Positions 57,802-64,000 of a stretch of DNA of 64,000 bases are shown here, one piece after another. This DNA is from Limnobaculum allomyrinae (GTDB lineage: Bacteria; Pseudomonadota; Gammaproteobacteria; Enterobacterales; Enterobacteriaceae): NCBI RefSeq assembly GCF_016649425.1, contig NZ_JADRCR010000001.1, forward strand, positions 434,001 to 498,000. Reading direction: 5' to 3'. The position numbers were made by a program, and so were the translations under genes. The notes under the pieces are model-generated. The model was not told the DNA's origin, did not search any database, and saw nothing but the letters and a program-made list of their open reading frames with translations. Numbering within the stretch: position 1 is the stretch's first letter; every line of letters starts with the position of its first letter.

Positions 57802-58582
57802 ACCCTCGCTCTCCCGCTCTGATGATATTAATACCCGCCTGTCGGTAACGTTGAAACGTCTCCTCGGGCAATAATGCATCGGTAATAATACAGCTCATCG
57901 AGAGTAACGTCGCCACACTGTGAGGTTTTATCTGATCAAATTTGCTGTGGTCCGCCAGTAATACCACCTGCCGCGCCCGCTGGATCAGCATTTTCTTTAC
58001 CCCAACCTCAAAAACCGTGGAATTGGTTATTCCACTCTCCAGAGATAATGCATCACAAGACATAAAAGTTTTATCCGCTGAAAATAACTTCAGCATATCA
58101 ACAGCCAGGCTTTCACCTACAGAAAAGTATCCGGAGCGAATCATGCCGCCAACGATATAGCTCTCCAGTTGGTTATAACACCCCAGTTGATTGGCTATTT
58201 TTACATCGGTGGTAATGACTTTGGCGGAGATGTCTGACAGCCGTTTTGCCAGTTCCAGGCAGGTTGAACCTGAATCCAGCAGAATGCAGTCATCCGGCTT
58301 TATCATGTTACGGGCAACCTGAGCAATATCCTGCTTCGCCACCCGTTGAATACTTTGTTTAACGTCAAAAATGTACTCTTGATCGACAGTGGTTTTGTCA
58401 AACACAATCCCCCCGTGGCAGCGAACCATTCCCGGATAGCCATCTACAATAATCTGAAAGTCCCGTCTGACAGATGCTTCAGCATAACCGAATAGTTCAA
58501 CAGCCTGACGCGTCTCTATCTTTTTATGTTGCCACAGATAGTGCAAGATATTGCGCATTCGATCAGAACGTTTATCGCTCAT
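57779..58582 (-). CDS. sgcR: DeoR-family regulator SgcR
   Basis: The 267-residue protein has a DeoR N-terminal helix-turn-helix (MRNILHYLWQHKKIETRQAVELFGYAEASVRRDFQIIVDGY) and a C-terminal sugar-phosphate-sensing domain (ILLDSGSTCLELAKRLSD, SCDALSLESGITNSTVFEV, LLADHSKFDQ). It most likely represses the sgc operon in which it lies. It overlaps sgcE by 11 bases. Confidence 0.9.
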   Translation of the reverse strand: MSDKRSDRMRNILHYLWQHKKIETRQAVELFGYAEASVRRDFQIIVDGYPGMVRCHGGIVFDKTTVDQEYIFDVKQSIQRVAKQDIAQVARNMIKPDDCILLDSGSTCLELAKRLSDISAKVITTDVKIANQLGCYNQLESYIVGGMIRSGYFSVGESLAVDMLKLFSADKTFMSCDALSLESGITNSTVFEVGVKKMLIQRARQVVLLADHSKFDQIKPHSVATLLSMSCIITDALLPEETFQRYRQAGINIIRAGERGYDDGYYL

Positions 58583-59228
58583 ACCCCACCTCCCGAAAAG
58601 TATCGACGTTTGTTACATAATCCTCTGAAGCAAATAGCGCCCGCCCCAGTACCAAATGTCGTGCTCCGGCGGTATATAGTTTGCGGGCTGCGGCAAAGGT
58701 AATACCGCCATCTGCCCAAATTTCCATGGACTTAAACAACGATGTGGCCTGCACAACTTTATCTATCAAAAGAGGATTAAAACGTTGTCCCATACCGTCA
58801 GGTTCACTGGTCATAATCATTATGCTATCCGCCAGTGAAGCCAGATAAGAATAAGGCTCCAGCGGCGTTGCCGGATTGAAAGCCAGTCCCACTTTACTGC
58901 CAACTCCTCTGACTAATGCCAGAATCTCAGCGGGATTTGCCAGTGTTTCAACATGAACAAATATCCAGTCTGGATTAACTGGTTTCAGCCATTCAATCCA
59001 TGGAAATGGGTCGCTGACCATCAAATGAAACGACAATGGATGATGTGTAGCGCCCGCAACCTGAGTAACCGTTTTTAAACCAAAGGTGATGTTTCGGATA
59101 AAACTGGTGTCTTCAATATCTAAATGTATCGACCCTATCGTCGCCACATTCAACCGTTCCAGGGTTCTTCCTAACTCAAGCTGACTGGCAGAAGCTAATG
59201 AAGGATGGATAGTGGTTAACATGATCAA
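58572..59228 (-). CDS. sgcE: SgcE, ribulose-phosphate 3-epimerase-like protein
   Basis: The 218-residue TIM-barrel protein matches E. coli SgcE: HPSLASASQLELGRTLERL, IGSIHLDIEDTSFIRNITFG, HPLSFHLMVSDPFPW, MIMTSEPDGMGQRFNP and IWADGGITFAAARKL. It is related to Rpe and probably epimerises a ketose phosphate. ATG overlaps the sgcA TGA. A second ATG six bases on is possible. Confidence 0.9.
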   Translation of the reverse strand: MIMLTTIHPSLASASQLELGRTLERLNVATIGSIHLDIEDTSFIRNITFGLKTVTQVAGATHHPLSFHLMVSDPFPWIEWLKPVNPDWIFVHVETLANPAEILALVRGVGSKVGLAFNPATPLEPYSYLASLADSIMIMTSEPDGMGQRFNPLLIDKVVQATSLFKSMEIWADGGITFAAARKLYTAGARHLVLGRALFASEDYVTNVDTFREVGYER

Positions 59229-59674
59229 ATATCCACCGTTGCCGAATGTAATAGCTGATAAAGTTGGTTATCACTCTTAGCCTTTTGTATTTCAGCTATC
59301 AACGCAGAATCATCCAGTAAGGAAACAATCGTTTGAATAGTCTTTATATGCTGTTCGGCATCAGTTGCACTGACGCAAATAAGCAGCCAGATAGGATCGC
59401 ACTCATCATGGCCAAAGCTCACGGGTTGCGACAACGTGGTAAATGCCACGCCGTTACGAAGAGCCCCCTGCTGTGGACGCGCATGGGGTAAGGCGATTCC
59501 CGGCGCTATCAGATAATAGGGGCCATATTCCAGCGTATTATCAATAATGCCCTGAATATATTCTGTTTTTACATAGCCAAGTTCAATTAAAGGTGTGGCC
59601 GCCAGTGCCACTGCTTCTCGCCATGATTCAACATGGCGAGAAGCCTGCGTAGTTTTGCAATCCTCAATCAGCAT
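59225..59674 (-). CDS. sgcA: PTS EIIA component SgcA
   Basis: The 149-residue EIIA of the fructose/mannitol/galactitol type carries the phosphoryl-acceptor histidine in APGIALPHARPQQGALRNGVAF. It receives phosphate from HPr and passes it to SgcB. It is separated from sgcQ by about 120 bases containing two hairpins. Confidence 0.9.
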   Translation of the reverse strand: MLIEDCKTTQASRHVESWREAVALAATPLIELGYVKTEYIQGIIDNTLEYGPYYLIAPGIALPHARPQQGALRNGVAFTTLSQPVSFGHDECDPIWLLICVSATDAEQHIKTIQTIVSLLDDSALIAEIQKAKSDNQLYQLLHSATVDI

Positions 59675-59709
59675 CGTTGACTCCTTTAACTATTAGGTTA
59701 TTGTAATAT

Positions 59710-59794
59710 TCCCCCGAAGGTACTTTTGGCGAAGACTCCGGGGGAATAGCCTGTTGAATGGCTAATTATCAGGGATAAGCATTTTGCTTATCCC
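59710..59794 (-). other. Two stem-loops in the sgcQ-sgcA gap
   Basis: One hairpin pairs ATTCCCCCG/CGGGGGAAT in outline (59710-59747). A second, AGGGATAAGCA/TGCTTATCCCT, lies at 59770-59794, directly after the sgcQ stop. The second has no long T-run. They may stabilise or attenuate the transcript inside the operon. Confidence 0.5.
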
Positions 59795-59797
59795 TTT

Positions 59798-60604
59798 CTA
59801 TTGGCGAATACTGCGAACCTTATCCATAAATCGCGCTACGCGATCGCCATCAACAAAATTTTCAAAGATGCCATCTTTCTTAAAGTGCGTGGCGGTAACG
59901 CAACCATCAGCAATCAACAACTGCTCCTCTACGTTTTCCAGACAAACACCGGTATTTGCCAACACGACTGTGTTCGGTACCGTATCTTTTACTAACTTCA
60001 ATGTGGCCGAGTCGGTTTTACTCCCGGCGGTCAAACCAGAAACACAGAGGGCATCCGGCCGATTGTTAAATACCGTTGATTTGGCAATAGACTGAATATC
60101 CCGATGACCTAAATAGACAGCCGCTTCCGGTACGATATTAAACAGAGTTTTCACCTTTTCTGCGCCAATCCGTTGCTGATGTCGAATAGTTTCACCCACA
60201 TTCGTGTTCCAAACACCGAAGTCACTGGCATAAGCCCCGGTAAATATTTCTCTGATAAACAGTGCATCTACCGCCATGGCCAAATCAAAAGAGGCTACCG
60301 GATCCCAGAGCACGTTAACGCCATACGGAACCCGAATTTCTGCCATTAACTGGCCAATAATGCGTGCCATTGCCGCTGAGGTTTCGGGTTTCACCTTGGT
60401 TAAGTAAGGCATACTAAATTCATTGGAGAACATCACCGCATCCACACCGCCATTCTGTAATGCGGTCAAATCATCATATGCCCGGTCAATTACCCAGCTC
60501 ATCCCTTTACTGACGTCAAATCCCGGATCTCCCGGTAGTGCTCGAAAATGACACATGGCTATCACCGCTTTTTCTGTGCCAATAACTGACTTAAGCCAAC
60601 TCAT
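59798..60604 (-). CDS. sgcQ: SgcQ, BtpA-family protein
   Basis: The 268-residue protein belongs to the BtpA/SgcQ TIM-barrel family: VIAMCHFRALPGDPGFDVSKGM, GGVDAVMFSNEFSMPYL, VPYGVNVLWDPVASFDLAMAV, and GCVTATHFKKDGIFENFVDGDRV. The enzymatic reaction is not known. BtpA itself was linked to photosystem I in cyanobacteria. Operon position matches E. coli. Confidence 0.9.
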   Translation of the reverse strand: MSWLKSVIGTEKAVIAMCHFRALPGDPGFDVSKGMSWVIDRAYDDLTALQNGGVDAVMFSNEFSMPYLTKVKPETSAAMARIIGQLMAEIRVPYGVNVLWDPVASFDLAMAVDALFIREIFTGAYASDFGVWNTNVGETIRHQQRIGAEKVKTLFNIVPEAAVYLGHRDIQSIAKSTVFNNRPDALCVSGLTAGSKTDSATLKLVKDTVPNTVVLANTGVCLENVEEQLLIADGCVTATHFKKDGIFENFVDGDRVARFMDKVRSIRQ

Positions 60605-60648
60605 CGCTGTTACTCCTGTTTAATTAAGACATGAATAAAAATTACTAA

Positions 60649-61962
60649 TTATGCTGACAGTTCTTTAGTTCGTAGCCACAGCACCATTGCACATACCGCC
60701 CCCACCGCAATCACAACACCAATGATGCCCATTGCCATTAACTCAACAATCGACCAGCCAAACATGTTCCCTACGGATAATGCACTGATTTGTGCCCCAT
60801 CCGCGGCAAAGCTAAACCCGCCATTACGGGCCATTTCGGTGAAGTAAGGCGCAAATTGAGTGGCAATAAGCAATACGGTAATCATCACAATGACGCCGCT
60901 AATCAAGGTACGAATCAGGTCTCCGCGATGAATCACGGTTGCCATACAAATGAAAAATGGAGCAACGGGGAGATCGGCCAGTGGCAAGACCTGATTACCG
61001 GGCAGTACGCTGGCAATCAATAACATAATCGGAATCAACAATAGACCGACGGCAATGGTGGTTGGATGCCCCAGAGTTACGGCAGTATCCAGACCAATAT
61101 AGACTTCCCGTCCATGAAGGTATTTCTGGAAAAATTTACGCGCGCCGTCTGAAATGGGCATTAATCCTTCTACAATCAAACGGATCATTCTCGGGAACAA
61201 CACCATAATCGCCGCGACGGTAATCATGAGTGTCATCGTGCCTTTAAAGTTTTCTCCAGCGGATAATCCAAAAATCAACCCCAGTACCACACCGATAATC
61301 ACCGGGTCACCGACCATACCGAAACGTTTCTGAATCTCAGTCGCATCAATATTTCGGCCTTTAAGGAATGGAATATAGCTATAAAGCTTATCCAATAAGA
61401 TAAACAGAGGTACCGAACTGGAACCATAGCCTTGAGGAATGGAGATACCGTCTAACCCAACAATGTTTTGTACTCGTTTAGCCGTCAGATCGGCCATTTT
61501 CAGTGACAGCGCCGCGTGGCAGATTGCTGCCAGCACGCCATAGATCATATTTCCTGTCATTAACTGTACGACTGAACCAGTGATGGCATAGTGCCAGTAG
61601 TTATAAATATCAACGTTCATGGTTTTGGTTAATCGCGTAACCAACATGCCAATATTGAGTAAAAAAATCACCGGAATAATAATGGCACCAATGGCTGTGG
61701 CATAACCCACACCAGAGGCTGGCCCTGCCCCCACATCCAATATGTGCAGGTTCAGACCGAAACGTTCAATCATAATTTTTATTGGCGGGCTGAGGCTATC
61801 GATAGCCATAACAATCACAAGCCCCATACCAACAAAACCAATACCTACGGTTACCCCTGCCTTCACCGCCTGCAGAACAGGAATTCTGAAAATCAAACCA
61901 ATCAAAATCATAACCATCGGTACGAAAACAGTTCCGCCAAGAGACAAAATGTAATCAAACAT
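60649..61962 (-). CDS. sgcC: PTS EIIC component SgcC (galactitol type)
   Basis: The 437-residue membrane protein has about ten hydrophobic segments and galactitol-EIIC features: LDVGAGPASGVGYATAIGAI, NIVGLDGISIPQGYGSSSVPLFILLDKL, LMPISDGARKFFQKYL and DTAVTLGHPTTIAVGLLLIPIM. It is the sugar channel of the Sgc PTS. The transported sugar is unknown, although pentitols or hexitols are guesses from the family. Confidence 0.92.
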   Translation of the reverse strand: MFDYILSLGGTVFVPMVMILIGLIFRIPVLQAVKAGVTVGIGFVGMGLVIVMAIDSLSPPIKIMIERFGLNLHILDVGAGPASGVGYATAIGAIIIPVIFLLNIGMLVTRLTKTMNVDIYNYWHYAITGSVVQLMTGNMIYGVLAAICHAALSLKMADLTAKRVQNIVGLDGISIPQGYGSSSVPLFILLDKLYSYIPFLKGRNIDATEIQKRFGMVGDPVIIGVVLGLIFGLSAGENFKGTMTLMITVAAIMVLFPRMIRLIVEGLMPISDGARKFFQKYLHGREVYIGLDTAVTLGHPTTIAVGLLLIPIMLLIASVLPGNQVLPLADLPVAPFFICMATVIHRGDLIRTLISGVIVMITVLLIATQFAPYFTEMARNGGFSFAADGAQISALSVGNMFGWSIVELMAMGIIGVVIAVGAVCAMVLWLRTKELSA

Positions 61963-61975
61963 AACGCCTCCCGCC

Positions 61976-62254
61976 TTATTGGCTTAACAGTGCTTTGACT
62001 TTTTCTTTAAGCGCATCATCATTAATACCGATTAATAACGGTGCCCCGTTCAACGTGGGAATGCCGTAATCTTTATCCACTTTCATGGATGTCACGATCA
62101 GATCCATTCCGCTACAGTTATAAGGGATCTCATTCAGACAGCATTGAGATGTACTCACCGGGATCCCTTGCGCACTTAAGTATTCCTGTAGGCGCTGTGC
62201 AATCATGGTTGAGGTGGACATGCCTGTTCCACAGGCTACCAGTATCTTCTTCAT
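61976..62254 (-). CDS. sgcB: PTS EIIB component SgcB
   Basis: The start ending at 62254 (MKKILVACGTGMSTSTMIAQ) gives 92 residues, the E. coli length. A frame to 62272 adds six. Cys8 in VACGTGMSTS is the phosphorylated residue of this EIIB family. GAGGT lies upstream. It sits between sgcX and sgcC. Confidence 0.93.
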   Translation of the reverse strand: MKKILVACGTGMSTSTMIAQRLQEYLSAQGIPVSTSQCCLNEIPYNCSGMDLIVTSMKVDKDYGIPTLNGAPLLIGINDDALKEKVKALLSQ

Positions 62255-62268
62255 CTTGTTGTACCTCA

Positions 62269-63390
62269 TCATAGGAGAGAGTTGTCAGGTGCCTGAGCCT
62301 GACGGGAGGTAACAGGAAACTGTTGCCCCTTAACCCTGGCTATGGCGGTTAATAATCGAATACAGTCACTCAGGTCACGTACGCTGGCGACTTCACTGGG
62401 AGAATGGGTATAGCGACAAGGAATAGACAGGCTGGCACAAGGAATGCCATCTTGCTCCATTTGGATATAGCCGGTTTCAGTAATCACGCCCGGAGCCACT
62501 TCTCGTTGTACCGGGATTTGATGCTCTGCCGCCGTTTTTTCCAGAAAAGCGATCAGTTTAGGTGGGGTAATAAGGCCGGCTAACGTGCCGCGCCCATGGT
62601 AATTCAGGCAGGTAATTCCCGGGCCTTTATTGATAACGACATCCGAGTAATCAGATAAATCAGGGGTATCACAAGATGGTGTAATATCAATGCCAATGGC
62701 CATATCAGGATTTATTCGCCGCAATACGGGCAAAATCCCCCGGATATTAAACTCTTCCTGAACCGAAGCCACCAGATAAAGGGCAATATCCAGATCCATC
62801 GATTCTACTGCTGCGGCAACGCCCAACAAAGCAGTACACCCTAATCGATCGTCCAGTGCTTTACTGCAAACCAGATCGTTGGCTAAAAGTTGTGGTGGAT
62901 TATATAAACATACTGGTGTTCCAACTTTAATCCCCATTCGTGCAGCATCCTGTTTATCTGCTGCGCCAATATCAATCCATAAATGCTCAATACCTGGAGC
63001 CTGTGTGCGTTCATCACCTTTACTGAAATGATAAGACTTAATGCCAATGCAACCTTGTATCGGGCCGTGTTCACCCTCCAATCTCACGGTTGAACCCGAC
63101 ATCGTGATTTGTGCCGGGCCACCTACTCGTTCAAAACGTAAAAATCCATTCTCTTCAATCTTGCGCACCATGAAACCCACTTCATCCATATGCGCAAAGA
63201 TCATCAATCTGAAAGCATCAGGTGCCTGGCTGCCGTATTGAGCAACGACATTCCCTAATCGATCCTGCCATACCTGATAAGCACTCTGGCTAAACTGCTG
63301 CTGCATAACAGCCGCTATTTTATGTTCATGACCTGAAATTCCATCCAGCGCCAATAAGCTGAGTAAATTTTTTTGCACATCAAACGTCAT
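62269..63390 (-). CDS. sgcX: SgcX, M42-type peptidase/glucanase-like protein
   Basis: The 373-residue protein matches the M42 glutamyl aminopeptidase/endoglucanase family: LLALDGISGHEHKIAAVMQQ, the metal ligands in IFAHMDEVGFMV, KALDDRLGCTALLG, SVQEEFNIRGI and GIDITPSCDTPD. It is named SgcX (putative endoglucanase) in E. coli, but family members are mostly metallo-aminopeptidases. It is the first gene of the sgc transcript. Confidence 0.9.
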   Translation of the reverse strand: MTFDVQKNLLSLLALDGISGHEHKIAAVMQQQFSQSAYQVWQDRLGNVVAQYGSQAPDAFRLMIFAHMDEVGFMVRKIEENGFLRFERVGGPAQITMSGSTVRLEGEHGPIQGCIGIKSYHFSKGDERTQAPGIEHLWIDIGAADKQDAARMGIKVGTPVCLYNPPQLLANDLVCSKALDDRLGCTALLGVAAAVESMDLDIALYLVASVQEEFNIRGILPVLRRINPDMAIGIDITPSCDTPDLSDYSDVVINKGPGITCLNYHGRGTLAGLITPPKLIAFLEKTAAEHQIPVQREVAPGVITETGYIQMEQDGIPCASLSIPCRYTHSPSEVASVRDLSDCIRLLTAIARVKGQQFPVTSRQAQAPDNSLL

Positions 63391-63735
63391 ATATCCGCCC
63401 CATTTCGCTATTTAGGAGGCATTAACCCACCTCCATTCAATCAACTACTGAACGTTTATATGCTTCCAATGGCGTTAAAATTGTGACAATCATCACCACT
63501 AATGGTGTAAATCCTTGCCAATCGTGAGTTCTGTGATTGATTTCAAAATAAAATAATCAATTAAAGTGATTGTTAGCATTATTCACTCATTAGCTTTGAT
63601 TGTTTTTCATCTGACAATGGAATTAAATGGCATCGGTAATGAGCTGAAACATGAATTCGACGATTGTAGTAGAAGCATTATCACTATCAGCATATAATGC
63701 TTACAATTAGTTTATTTAAAGAAGGAAAATAGCGA
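63391..63735. other. Divergent intergenic region sgcX / eco
   Basis: 345 bases holding both promoters and the two CRP-like sites. No gene seen. Confidence 0.55.
63482..63497 (-). promoter_or_regulatory. CRP-like site upstream of the sgc operon
   Basis: TGTGACAATCATCACC matches TGTGA-N6-TCACA with one mismatch, about 92 bases before the sgcX start. A weaker TGTGA-N6-TCAAA follows at 63532-63547. CRP control of a PTS operon is expected. Confidence 0.5.
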
Positions 63736-64000
63736 ATGAAGATCAAACTCACCCTGATAGCTGCTTTAATGAGTATCTCTACCCATGTACTGGCTGAAAC
63801 GCCAAGCCATAACCATATTGGTTCCGCATCGAAAGAGGAAACATCTGTGACAAAAGAGATTGCTCCAGCCTCTAAAACGCCGGAACTGAAAGAGATCGCC
63901 CCTTACCCTGAAGCACAAAAAGGTCAGGTTCGCCACGCTATTTTTCTACCTGCTGTTGAAAATGAAAATAACCTGAAAGTCGAACTGGTGATGGGAAAAG
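63736..64000 (+). CDS. eco: Ecotin (3' truncated by window edge)
   Basis: 88 residues are visible. A signal peptide ends in THVLA before the mature ETPSH. The ecotin domain starts at KEIAPYPEAQKGQVRHAIFLPAVENENNLKVELVMGK in outline, like E. coli KIAPYPQAEKG. Ecotin is a periplasmic dimeric inhibitor of trypsin-like serine proteases. The segment between the signal and the domain is about 20 residues longer than in E. coli and contains a second KEIAP. The P1 methionine region lies outside the window. AAGGAAAATAGCGA precedes ATG. Confidence 0.92.
   Translation, partial: MKIKLTLIAALMSISTHVLAETPSHNHIGSASKEETSVTKEIAPASKTPELKEIAPYPEAQKGQVRHAIFLPAVENENNLKVELVMGK

Overview
The window is chromosomal DNA from a gram-negative bacterium of the order Enterobacterales. 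Blocks of gene order match those known from Escherichia coli and Salmonella: grxA/nfsA/ybjN, aspS-nudB-yebC-ruvC-ruvAB, yecN-cmoA-cmoB, cutC with yecM nearby, rhm, rtcBA and sgc. The proteins are clearly diverged from E. coli and the intergenic DNA is AT-rich. A lineage such as Budviciaceae (Pragia, Budvicia, Limnobaculum) would fit, but that is a guess from memory, not something the sequence proves.

Layout. 1-8.7 kb: the 3' part of rimO, a beta-lactamase with a downstream APH(6)-type kinase gene and a divergent, frameshifted AmpR-type regulator, artJ behind two ArgR boxes, ogt, rlmC, ybjN, a DUF4250 gene, nfsA and grxA. 8.7-14.3 kb: ruvB, ruvA (with a LexA box), ruvC, yebC, nudB, aspS and a zinc-ribbon gene, all leftward. 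14.7-22 kb: yecN, cmoAB, a YaeF lipoprotein, a periplasmic lactonase-like beta-propeller, cutC, a MalY/PatB-type lyase and yecM. 22-33 kb: an IclR/DapA-family pair, then an AT-rich accessory stretch with two orphan InsA-like zinc-ribbon genes, an AraC regulator and a YedE/DUF3343 selenium pair, then ydhIJK. 33-37.5 kb: L-rhamnonate catabolism (transporter, rhmD, a DapA-family aldolase, an IclR regulator). 37.7-52 kb: an autotransporter, a methyltransferase, a P1-family peptidase, an agp gene with an in-frame amber codon, yggL, yidE, a GNAT enzyme, a cN-I 5'-nucleotidase, a TauE/SafE permease and a third InsA-like gene.

The most notable system is at 52.1-57.1 kb. A leftward operon encodes the Ro60 orthologue Rsr, four tandem Y-RNA-like noncoding RNAs, the RNA ligase RtcB and the RNA cyclase RtcA. 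It has a good sigma-54 promoter upstream and an intrinsic terminator downstream. Each RNA can be folded by eye into a lower stem, an internal loop, an upper stem and a tRNA-like head. Three of the heads are circularly permuted tRNAs (T arm, acceptor stem closed by a loop, D arm) in which the Y stem takes the place of the anticodon arm. The fourth keeps only the T arm and a short GCAA-capped helix. Salmonella has two such RNAs (YrlA, YrlB), so this is an expanded array. No rtcR gene lies in the window.

57.1-63.4 kb carries a complete leftward sgc sugar-phosphotransferase operon (sgcX-B-C-Q-A-E-R) followed by a HAD phosphatase gene, with a CRP-like site upstream. The window ends inside the ecotin gene. 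Two genes carry single-base lesions (ampR-like and agp), which suggests recent gene decay or sequencing error.
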